Source: JACPLA01 sp035291905
GTDB taxonomy: Bacteria; Bacteroidota; Ignavibacteria; UBA10030
Reading direction: 5' to 3'
DNA: 5,073 nucleotides
Assembly: GCA_035291905.1 (NCBI GenBank)
Contig: DATDRF010000177.1
Coordinates: 1-5,073, forward strand
Positions 1 through 5,073 of this stretch are shown in pieces (position 1 is the first letter of the stretch; every line of letters begins with the position of its first letter). The notes beneath the pieces are model-generated. The model was given only the letters and a program-made list of their open reading frames with translations, made no database searches and was not told the origin of the DNA. The translations under genes were made by a program, and so were the position numbers.

Positions 1-746
1 CTTCCCATCCACCTCTTGAACTCGCCGGCGCTTTCCTGACTCACGACAACCTGCTCATGAGTTGCCGGCACAAGTTCCACCAAAATCTTCCCTTTTTCGT
101 AAGATTTGAACTTTTTTACCGCCCGACAGCTGATCAGGAATTTCCGGTTCGCCCGAAAGAACTGCGAGGATTCAAGTTCCCCCTCGAGCTGTGAGAGCGG
201 CTCGTCAATGATATATCGGGAGCCGGCATTGTCGACCAGAAATGTAACTTTGTGCTCCGTGTAAAAGAAAGCCACCTCATCAATCTTAATCGAAACGAAA
301 TCGATTCCCTTCTTGACCACAATTCTCTCGCGCTTTCCGTTTCTTGCTCCATAACCCTCGATGAAGGCAGGGAGGTTCGACGAGAAATGCTGCTTGAGTC
401 GAAGATATTTTCTCAGTGCTCCCTCAAGCTTCTCTTCCTTCACCGGCTTGAGCAGATAATCGATGCTGTTCTGTTCCAGGGCTTCGAGGAGATAGGAGTC
501 AAACGCGGTGGCAAAGATGACAGGTGAAGATACAGTGACTTTGCGAAAGACGTCGAGGGAGAGGCCGTCTGTGAGCTGTATATCCGCGACAATCAGATCC
601 GGGGCAGGATTCTCGGTCAGCCATTGAACGGCGGAGCTCACGCTCTGCAGCGGGCCCGCAATGTTCACGGAAGGATCGAATTTCTTTATTCCGCGGATGA
701 GCTTTTCCGCGGCGGGTTTTTCGTCTTCCAGGATGAGAATGTTCAT
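1..746 (-). CDS. LytTR-family response regulator (3' end cut by window edge)
   Basis: DNA-binding response regulator of a LytS/LytTR-type two-component system; once phosphorylated it should bind DNA through its C-terminal LytTR domain. My translation from the ATG at 746-744 gives 248 residues with no stop before the edge. The receiver domain (about 1-115) begins MNILILEDE. The acidic pair is E7/D8, the phospho-acceptor is D55 (in DLIVADIQL), the switch residue is T80 and the conserved lysine is K100 (in LLKPV). The LytTR domain spans about 140-245, with the family signature FFRANRKFLIS at 196-206. The tail EFKRWMG is typical of the family's extreme C-terminus, so probably only a few residues are missing. 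The start lies 2 nt after the kinase stop without a strong Shine-Dalgarno, which suggests translational coupling. Family and role are sure; the target genes are unknown. Confidence 0.95.
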   Translation of the reverse strand, partial: MNILILEDEKPAAEKLIRGIKKFDPSVNIAGPLQSVSSAVQWLTENPAPDLIVADIQLTDGLSLDVFRKVTVSSPVIFATAFDSYLLEALEQNSIDYLLKPVKEEKLEGALRKYLRLKQHFSSNLPAFIEGYGARNGKRERIVVKKGIDFVSIKIDEVAFFYTEHKVTFLVDNAGSRYIIDEPLSQLEGELESSQFFRANRKFLISCRAVKKFKSYEKGKILVELVPATHEQVVVSQESAGEFKRWMG

Positions 747-748
747 CG

Positions 749-1867
749 TTATGCTTCGAGCTTCAGGAGTGGAAGTCGGACCTCAAATGTCTCTCCGCCG
801 TTGCGAATGTCGATCCCCATGCCTGTGACAACCCTGTACCGTTCATTGAGATTCTTCAATCCGACACGCGACGAGGATCCGGTTCCCTTCCTGTGCCGCA
901 CGCTGTTCGATACGACCATTGTCTCGTCTTCCTTTCGTAAAATGATGTCAATCGGACGCGCATCGGAGAATTCATTATGCTTCACGGCGTTTTCGATCAG
1001 AACCTGCAGGGAAATGGGAGGAAGAAGATATCGCTCGGCGGCCGCCCCGTCAAGATCGACGTGCAGGTTGAGCGCTTCGGAAAACCGGATTTGCAGCAGG
1101 GAGAAATAATGATTCACAAATGCCAGCTCTTCCCGGAGGAGCACCAGATCGCGCTCCTTGTTCAGGAGAATATACCGATACACGTCGGCAAGATGTTCGT
1201 TGAAGCGTTTTGCCTTGGCAGGGTCGCTTTCGATCAGGTGCGAGAGGGTGTTGAGGGAGTTGAAGATGAAATGCGGATCGACCTGGTTCTTGAGCGCCTC
1301 CAGCTCCGCTTTGATCCTTGCCTGTTCGAGCGATTCGCTCCGGGTGCGGTCCGATCCCCACGACCGGATGAGGAACACTGTCTCGTAGGTATGAGTGATG
1401 AAGACGACGCAAACCACACATAACGCTGTGGCTTTGAACACCACATCCCAGTCGGTGGCAGAATGTCGTGCAAACGCATACCATAGTACAACAAGGCCTA
1501 TCGTGATGGGTATTGTGTAGAAAACATTGGAGACAATGAGGGCAATAACCTTGTGGACAGGCTGGTTCAGCCATGAGAACCTCGGCCGGAGCCGAAAGAG
1601 CAGATACCTGTTTCCCTGCCAGATGGCGAAGGAGATAAACATGAAATAGCCGTAACTGATCCACAATTCCCACCAGGAATACTGGCTGTTGTCGATCATT
1701 CCGGTTGCATTGGGAATTACAAGCCCAAAAAAGGGAATGAAGACAAGCCGGATCCACCGGTCGTTCAGCTCGGTATCGATGTGCTGGTCGTACATGTGGC
1801 CCAATGTACCGAAAAACTCCAGCCCGTCCAAGAGCGGTTCGGGAGGCAGATATCCGGACTCAGACAC
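749..1867 (-). CDS. LytS/YehU-type sensor histidine kinase
   Basis: Membrane sensor kinase (372 residues from this start) that should phosphorylate the regulator encoded 2 nt downstream. Four hydrophobic helices are visible at about 40-58, 70-88, 105-131 and 143-167. A short charged linker (about 172-195) follows, then the His_kinase domain. The phospho-acceptor is H199 in DPHFIFNSLN, the N-box is IENAVKH (291-297) and the G-box is RVGLKNLNERY (334-344). No periplasmic sensor domain is seen, so the signal is probably sensed in or near the membrane. The start is uncertain. The longest frame begins at a GTG (1867-1865) with only a weak ribosome site. An ATG at 1795-1793 would remove 24 residues that precede the first helix and resemble no part of the family core. 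Function is secure; the ligand is unknown. Confidence 0.94.
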   Translation of the reverse strand: MSESGYLPPEPLLDGLEFFGTLGHMYDQHIDTELNDRWIRLVFIPFFGLVIPNATGMIDNSQYSWWELWISYGYFMFISFAIWQGNRYLLFRLRPRFSWLNQPVHKVIALIVSNVFYTIPITIGLVVLWYAFARHSATDWDVVFKATALCVVCVVFITHTYETVFLIRSWGSDRTRSESLEQARIKAELEALKNQVDPHFIFNSLNTLSHLIESDPAKAKRFNEHLADVYRYILLNKERDLVLLREELAFVNHYFSLLQIRFSEALNLHVDLDGAAAERYLLPPISLQVLIENAVKHNEFSDARPIDIILRKEDETMVVSNSVRHRKGTGSSSRVGLKNLNERYRVVTGMGIDIRNGGETFEVRLPLLKLEA

Positions 1868-1895
1868 GCAAATTCCAGGTTCAGAAAATTCCTTC

Positions 1896-1924
1896 TTGTT
1901 TGCCGTTTGACTGCACTGTAGATT
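1896..1924 (+). promoter_or_regulatory. possible promoter for the DUF1761-WD40 pair
   Basis: TTGTTT (1896-1901) and TAGATT (1919-1924) are 17 nt apart on the plus strand, about 57 nt before the DUF1761 start. Matches to the sigma70 consensus are 3/6 and 4/6, so this is weak. Its -10 box overlaps that of the candidate minus-strand promoter at 1915-1920, so the two could compete for polymerase if both are real. Confidence 0.2.
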
Positions 1925-1943
1925 CCGCAGGCGCTCAAATCAA
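1915..1943 (-). promoter_or_regulatory. possible promoter for the kinase-regulator operon
   Basis: Read on the minus strand, TTGATT (1943-1938) and TACAGT (1920-1915) are separated by 17 nt, each matching 4 of 6 sigma70 consensus bases. It sits about 48 nt upstream of the GTG start and 120 nt upstream of the alternative ATG start. The match is moderate and could be chance. Confidence 0.3.
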
Positions 1944-1964
1944 CAAATCACCAATCACAAAATC
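1938..1964 (+). repeat. short AATC(A) direct repeats in the divergent intergenic region
   Basis: AATCA occurs at 1938-1942, 1946-1950 and 1953-1957, followed by AATC at 1961-1964, so copies start every 7-8 nt. They lie between the divergent genes, in the likely leader of the plus-strand pair. The spacing is shorter than one helical turn and does not resemble the usual LytTR direct-repeat operator. They may be a regulator site or simply A-rich leader sequence. Confidence 0.35.
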
Positions 1965-1970
1965 CTTACT

Positions 1971-1975
1971 GGAGG
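1971..1975 (+). promoter_or_regulatory. Shine-Dalgarno site that sets the DUF1761 start
   Basis: GGAGG lies 5 nt before the ATG at 1981. The open frame continues upstream to 1804, but that extension runs antisense through the kinase start and has no ribosome site. This site fixes the start at 1981. Confidence 0.8.
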
Positions 1976-1980
1976 TTCGC

Positions 1981-2397
1981 ATGGACATGGGTGCAGCATT
2001 TCAAAGCCTCAACTGGCTGGCCGTTATTGTCGCGGCTCTTTCGACCTTCATTCTCGGAGGCGTGTGGTACTCACCGGTCATGTTTGGACGGGCCTGGATG
2101 GAAGTCGCCGGCATCACCGAGGAGATGGCAAAGAAGGCGAATCCGGCAACACTGTACGGCGGTGCGTTTGTTTTGACGTTGATTTCCGCCATGAACCTGG
2201 GTATGTTTCTCGGGCCTCAGTCGGATCTCACGTTCGGCATCACCGCCGGAGCGGCGGTCGGGATCGGCTGGGTGGCAACGTCGTTCGGCATTGTTTATCT
2301 GTTCGAGCAGAGACCGAGGCTCCATTGGTTCATCAATGCAAGCTATATGGTTGTTGCTTTCATCGTCATGGGTGCGATTCTTGGTGCCTGGAAGTAA
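1981..2397 (+). CDS. DUF1761 family small membrane protein
   Basis: Integral membrane protein of 138 residues, of unknown molecular function. Four hydrophobic segments are visible at about 9-31, 57-77, 84-107 and 115-136. The N-terminal pattern NWLAVIVAALSTFILGGVWY followed by SPVMFGRAWM (11-40) is the family hallmark, namely a glycine-containing first helix followed by WYSPxxFGxxW. The C-terminal part with FINASY and a final GAILGAW also fits. The length is normal for the family and the protein looks intact. It has a strong ribosome site, and 24 nt separate its TAA stop from the WD40 gene, so the two are likely co-transcribed. It is divergent from the LytS/LytTR operon. The assignment rests on remembered family motifs; no role should be inferred beyond membrane location. 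Confidence 0.85.
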   Translation: MDMGAAFQSLNWLAVIVAALSTFILGGVWYSPVMFGRAWMEVAGITEEMAKKANPATLYGGAFVLTLISAMNLGMFLGPQSDLTFGITAGAAVGIGWVATSFGIVYLFEQRPRLHWFINASYMVVAFIVMGAILGAWK

Positions 2398-2421
2398 ATA
2401 CGACGAGACGAGGAGTTCTTC

Positions 2422-4440
2422 ATGAGAAAGGCCGGCATATTCCTGCTGCTGTTCAACGCCGCAGGATCGATCATTGCCCAGAACCTGGAGAAGGAGGGCG
2501 CGTTTGAGCTCTATCGCGCCCATCTTGCCGCCGCGGAAGCGCTGTTGCAGATAAGTGAGACCGGTGAGGCGAAAGAGCATCTTGCCTCCGCGCCTGCAGC
2601 ATTCCGCGGCTGGGAGTGGGATTATCTCTCGGCGCTGGCGGAGCAAAGTGAACAGATCTTTGACGGATCACCAAAAGGAGCGATTTCAGTTGCGGTCAAT
2701 CGCGACGGCTCACTTCTTGCCTCAGGATTGAGGGACAGCACCATCAAGGTTTGGAATCTGTCGACCGGTCGGGTCCATTCTCTTCTGAAGGGACATGGAG
2801 GGGCCGTCACTACAATCGATTTCAGCGGAGACGGGCGATTCCTTGTGTCCGGGTCGAGGGACAAGACGATCAAAGTCTGGGACATCGGCTCAGGGAAAGA
2901 AGTACGGACAATCACACAAGGATTTTCTCAGGGGATCTATCAGGTAAAATTCAGTCCCGATGCAAAGACGATCGCTGCCGGATCATGGGAATTGACGAAG
3001 AAGGATCCCCCGGTCGCGGGCTTTGCGAAGATCTTCAGCACGGAAACCGGGATGGAGCTCAAACGGCTGGAGGGAACACCGCACCCGCTTTCCTCCGTTG
3101 CTTTCTCGCCGGATGGCTCCCGCCTTATCGTAGGCGGTTGGGGAATGGTCTTCAAGAACTTCGACTTGGCAACCGACTCTCTTCGCTGGTCCCTCGATAT
3201 CTCCAATCTGGGGTATTACACGGCGATCCAGTCGCTCGATGTCAATCCCGACGGTTCAAGAATCGTCGCTGGAGGAAAGGACAAGCAGATACGGATTCTC
3301 GATGCATCGGACGGCAAGCTCCTTCACCTGATCACATCCGACAAGGGACATAAGAAAGACGTGAATGCGGTTCGGTTCAGTCCCGACGGGAAGACGTTCG
3401 CCTCGGCAGGCGAAGACATGTTGGTGAAGATTTGGGACGGCGGGACGGGAAATCTCAAAAAGACCTTTCGCGGGCATACGGGTATCATCAACAGCGTTTG
3501 CTTTAGCCCTGACGGCAGATGGATCCTCACGGCCTCGGACGACGGTACCATCCGCAAGTGGGATGTCGGGCACAGCGGAGAACTAGCATTCGATATTGGC
3601 GAGAACGGTCCTTGGTACACCGCGTTTTCTCACGACGAGTCACTCGTGGCCATGGCATGTTCTGACGAAAACGTCAACGTATGGAATCCCGGGACCGGAG
3701 AGCACAAAGGGACTTTTTCGGGTCCGGCAGCCAACACCGTTGTGTTCACGAAAAAATCGGGCTATCTGATTTCTGCGGGACATGACAAGACCGTACACGT
3801 GTGGGACGTGAAGTCGATGAAGGAGGTCCGGTCAATGGTGGGACATGCAGGGAGCATCTACAGTGTCGACGCTCTTGATTCGAAAGGGATAATTGGATCG
3901 ACTGGCGACAGAACGATCCGGTTGTGGGAGGTTGAGACTGCGAATGAAGTTTGGAAATACGAAAGCCCGACCGGTACGTTCTCCTGTGTGAGATTCAGTC
4001 CGGACGGGAAGTACATGGCGGCGGGGATGGGAAAAGGGACTGTGAAAGTATGGGAGACGGACGGCTGGAAGGAACTCTTCGAATGGTCGACGGAGGGAGA
4101 GGCGGTCACGCATTTGGCTTATGACCGGTCAAGTTCCAGGATCGTTGCCGGCGGGGGAAGTGGAAAGGTCACGGTTTGGAATGTGAAAACCGGAAAGAGA
4201 GTTCATCAATTGAATGCCCATGCAACGGCCGTGTACGCAGTTGCATTTCACCCGGACGGCAAGCGGATGGTGACGGCGTCGTATGATCAAACCGCAAGAA
4301 TATGGGATGCGTCATCAGGGAAGGTGCTGCTTACGTTGCGGAACAGCCCGAACGAGTTTTACTGTGCGGAGTTCCTTGGGGAGGGAAGAAAATTGATGCT
4401 GACACAAACTGACGGGACTATTCGAATCCTGGGAAAATGA
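2422..4440 (+). CDS. exported WD40-repeat protein with 14 blades
   Basis: A 672-residue protein that should form beta-propellers and act as a protein-interaction scaffold; no catalytic motif is visible. The start ATG has AGGAG 6 nt upstream. Residues 1-20 look like a signal peptide (MRK, hydrophobic stretch, then SIIAQ), so it is probably periplasmic or secreted. Residues 21-80 form a helical lead-in with the motif FRGWEWDYL (61-69), a pattern also seen before WD40 repeats in planctomycete proteins. I count 14 repeats, by their closing strands: W111, W153, F205, F247, L293, W338, W380, W421, W461, W502, W544, W586, W628 and L670. Spacing is about 40-46 residues, and many repeats carry FSPDG turns. 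Fourteen blades fit two seven-bladed propellers. Blades 3-5 and 14 lack the closing Trp. It follows DUF1761 closely and is probably in the same operon. The partner is unknown. Confidence 0.93.
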   Translation: MRKAGIFLLLFNAAGSIIAQNLEKEGAFELYRAHLAAAEALLQISETGEAKEHLASAPAAFRGWEWDYLSALAEQSEQIFDGSPKGAISVAVNRDGSLLASGLRDSTIKVWNLSTGRVHSLLKGHGGAVTTIDFSGDGRFLVSGSRDKTIKVWDIGSGKEVRTITQGFSQGIYQVKFSPDAKTIAAGSWELTKKDPPVAGFAKIFSTETGMELKRLEGTPHPLSSVAFSPDGSRLIVGGWGMVFKNFDLATDSLRWSLDISNLGYYTAIQSLDVNPDGSRIVAGGKDKQIRILDASDGKLLHLITSDKGHKKDVNAVRFSPDGKTFASAGEDMLVKIWDGGTGNLKKTFRGHTGIINSVCFSPDGRWILTASDDGTIRKWDVGHSGELAFDIGENGPWYTAFSHDESLVAMACSDENVNVWNPGTGEHKGTFSGPAANTVVFTKKSGYLISAGHDKTVHVWDVKSMKEVRSMVGHAGSIYSVDALDSKGIIGSTGDRTIRLWEVETANEVWKYESPTGTFSCVRFSPDGKYMAAGMGKGTVKVWETDGWKELFEWSTEGEAVTHLAYDRSSSRIVAGGGSGKVTVWNVKTGKRVHQLNAHATAVYAVAFHPDGKRMVTASYDQTARIWDASSGKVLLTLRNSPNEFYCAEFLGEGRKLMLTQTDGTIRILGK

Positions 4441-4480
4441 AAACAGTTCAGACTATCCTGATTTGTTAAGCGACCCCGTC

Positions 4481-4526
4481 GACCTTCCGAACGTGTTGAG
4501 AGTTCACTCATGACGTTCGGAAGGTC
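4481..4526. repeat. 14-bp perfect inverted repeat downstream of the WD40 gene
   Basis: GACCTTCCGAACGT (4481-4494) is exactly complementary to ACGTTCGGAAGGTC (4513-4526). The 18-nt spacer can extend the structure after a 2x2 mismatch with TGAG (4497-4500) pairing CTCA (4507-4510), leaving a 6-nt loop. It lies about 40 nt after the WD40 stop, where a terminator is expected. There is no T-run on either side, so it is not a textbook intrinsic terminator. It may stabilise the mRNA 3' end, aid factor-dependent termination, or bind a dimeric protein. Confidence 0.8.
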
Positions 4527-4537
4527 TGAGATTCACC

Positions 4538-4566
4538 TTGACTGCCAAGCGAAGAATGAGTATATT
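4538..4566 (+). promoter_or_regulatory. near-consensus promoter of the initiator tRNA unit
   Basis: TTGACT (4538-4543) and TATATT (4561-4566) are separated by exactly 17 nt, each matching 5 of 6 sigma70 consensus bases. Initiation would be expected around 4573, only a few bases before tRNA-like copy A (4581), as is typical for tRNA genes. No better promoter is seen for the intact tRNA, which lies only 13 nt beyond copy A, so both should be on one transcript ending at the terminator at 4746-4778. Confidence 0.7.
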
Positions 4567-4580
4567 AATCACTCAATGAT

Positions 4581-4652
4581 CGCGGGGTGGAGTCCGCCAC
4601 AAGCGGAGTAGCTCGTCGGGCTTATGACTCGACGGGAGGACCCTCCCCGATA
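4581..4652 (+). pseudogene. decayed initiator-tRNA-like copy A with D-loop hairpin
   Basis: It begins CGCGGGGTGGAG, exactly as the intact initiator tRNA at 4666, and again matches it over TAGCTCGTCGGGCT (4609-4622). The D-loop is replaced by a hairpin (TCCGC 4593-4597 / GCGGA 4603-4607). The anticodon arm carries changes (CTTATGA loop instead of CTCATAA, and one G·T pair in the stem). The T-arm is shortened and lacks the TTCAAGT loop. The 3' side ends CCCCGATA where the intact gene has CCCCGCTA. It cannot fold as a normal tRNA and is best read as a relic. In the frame of the nuclease tail it reads IAGWSPPQAE-stop (4579-4611), closely matching the end of the GIY-YIG protein at 4791-5054. Confidence 0.75.
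4593..4607. repeat. D-loop hairpin of copy A
   Basis: TCCGC/GCGGA, 5-bp stem with CACAA loop, sitting where the intact tRNA has its D-loop. It has the same position and near-identical sequence as the hairpin at 5036-5050, with differences confined to the loop side. Confidence 0.75.
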
Positions 4653-4665
4653 CAAGAAACAACAC

Positions 4666-4738
<73 letters not shown>

Positions 4739-4745
4739 CAAACAG

Positions 4746-4778
4746 GCCCCCAGATAACCTCTGGGGGCTTTTCTTTTT
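4746..4778 (+). terminator. intrinsic terminator of the initiator tRNA unit
   Basis: GCCCCCAG (4746-4753) pairs perfectly with CTGGGGGC (4761-4768) around a 7-nt loop, followed by TTTTCTTTTT (4769-4778). It ends the tRNA transcript and separates it from the nuclease gene that starts 12 nt later, so that gene either relies on read-through or on a promoter not recognised here. Confidence 0.93.
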
Positions 4779-4790
4779 CATGGGGGGCTC

Positions 4791-5054
4791 GTGCCGTACT
4801 ACACATATTGTTTGCAGAGTGAAGAGGGGTATCACTACACCGGTCACACTCAGGATCTTGATATCCGGATGTTGAATCACAGGCTCAAAACGGCCCATTA
4901 TACCAAGAAAGGGACAAATTGGAGGATCATGTACTCCAAGGAGTTCGCGACTCGCGCCGAAGCAATGAAGTATGAGAAGTGGTTGAAGAGTGGAGTGGGA
5001 AGAGAATGGCTTAAGAAGAATATTGCGGGGTGGAGTCCGCCGAAGGCGGAGTAG
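4791..5054 (+). CDS. small GIY-YIG nuclease-domain protein
   Basis: An 87-residue single-domain protein of the UvrC N-terminal/YhbQ-like GIY-YIG family, whose members cut DNA using a metal ion. The GIY-like strand is YYTY (3-6) and the YIG-like motif is YTG (16-18). The catalytic arginine is probably R26, followed by H30. The metal-binding glutamate is probably E62, in the family's typical EKWLKSGxGREWLKK segment (62-76). The start is GTG (4791): the frame has no ATG before the stop at 4755, and starting later would lose the motif. A G-run at 4782-4787 is very close and is a poor ribosome site. The tail IAGWSPPKAE-stop is encoded by tRNA-like copy C, so gene and tRNA-like sequence overlap by 31 nt. 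It is probably part of a small mobile or duplicating module next to the initiator tRNA; its natural substrate is unknown. Confidence 0.88.
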   Translation: MPYYTYCLQSEEGYHYTGHTQDLDIRMLNHRLKTAHYTKKGTNWRIMYSKEFATRAEAMKYEKWLKSGVGREWLKKNIAGWSPPKAE

Positions 5055-5073
5055 CTCGTCGGGCTCATAACCC
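5024..5073 (+). pseudogene. initiator-tRNA-like copy C, 5' half, overlapping the nuclease gene (cut by window edge)
   Basis: From 5025 it repeats the intact tRNA: GCGGGGTGGAG, then TAGCTCGTCGGGCTCATAAC and CC up to the window end, including the CAT anticodon. It differs by T instead of C at position 1 and by a D-loop replaced with a hairpin. The normal GG of the D-loop (TTGGTA) is not preserved in place (GGAGTA instead), so docking with the T-loop is doubtful. Because the 3' half is outside the window, it could be a complete variant tRNA gene or only a partial copy. Its first 31 nt encode the end and stop codon of the GIY-YIG protein. No good promoter is visible directly upstream. Confidence 0.7.
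5036..5050. repeat. D-loop hairpin of copy C
   Basis: TCCGCC (5036-5041) pairs with GGCGGA (5045-5050) around a GAA loop. It replaces the D-loop of the initiator tRNA sequence and encodes the SPPKAE end of the nuclease. It matches the hairpin at 4593-4607. Confidence 0.8.

Noticed and set aside
624..1423. Plus-strand frames antisense to the regulator and kinase
   Set aside because: Low-complexity, arginine/serine-rich translations typical of the antisense of real genes, with no supporting ribosome sites.
1050..1757. Minus-strand 235-codon frame inside the histidine kinase
   Set aside because: It is in another frame of a clearly coding kinase with all family motifs; the peptide is rich in Cys/Pro/Arg/His and has no domain pattern.
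1804..1980. Upstream extension of the DUF1761 frame (59 extra residues)
   Set aside because: It would overlap the start of the divergent kinase, has no ribosome site or hydrophobic pattern, and is contradicted by GGAGG 5 nt before the ATG at 1981.
1868..1980. Bacteroidetes-type promoter (TTTG ... TAnnTTTG)
   Set aside because: TTTG occurs, but no TAnnTTTG lies at the right distance on either strand.
4510..4611. 33-codon plus-strand frame from ATG 4510 ending in IAGWSPPQAE
   Set aside because: Only the last part resembles the nuclease tail; the rest shows no GIY-YIG motif and runs through the inverted repeat and promoter. Treated as evidence for a relic, not as a gene.
4780..4790. ATG at 4780 as start of the nuclease
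   Set aside because: It is out of frame with the GIY-YIG protein; the in-frame start is GTG at 4791.

Overview
The window looks like chromosome from the Bacteroidota/Chlorobiota/Ignavibacteria side of bacteria. This is inferred from three things: a LytS-type kinase of the style common there, an initiator tRNA with a C1·U72 mismatch, and a small GIY-YIG nuclease ending in a WSPPKAE-type tail. Clear Shine-Dalgarno sequences and a near-consensus sigma70-type promoter fit a lineage outside the classical Bacteroidales/Flavobacteria. The exact taxon cannot be fixed from the sequence alone.

Left part (1-1867, minus strand): a two-gene two-component operon. A four-helix membrane sensor histidine kinase of the LytS/YehU type (749-1867) is followed after only 2 nt by a LytTR-family response regulator (746 to beyond the left edge; nearly complete). 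All key phosphotransfer residues are present.

Middle (1868-4440): a compact divergent intergenic region with possible back-to-back promoters and short AATCA repeats leads into a plus-strand pair. The first gene encodes a small four-helix membrane protein of the DUF1761 family (1981-2397). After 24 nt comes a large exported WD40 protein (2422-4440) with 14 recognisable blades, most simply two seven-bladed propellers. The target of the two-component system is not shown, but the divergent pair is an obvious candidate.

Right part (4441-5073): the most unusual region. A long perfect inverted repeat lies downstream of the WD40 gene. A near-consensus promoter (TTGACT-N17-TATATT) then starts a short transcription unit: a decayed initiator-tRNA-like copy (A, 4581-4652), an intact initiator tRNA-Met(CAT) (B, 4666-4738) and a strong intrinsic terminator. 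Next is a small GIY-YIG nuclease gene (4791-5054) whose last codons are a third initiator-tRNA-like sequence (C, 5024 to the right edge). In copies A and C the tRNA D-loop is replaced by a small hairpin that encodes SPP(K/Q)AE-stop in the nuclease reading frame. The layout suggests a tRNA-associated GIY-YIG nuclease module that duplicates or reshuffles initiator tRNA sequence. This is a hypothesis supported by sequence layout only.
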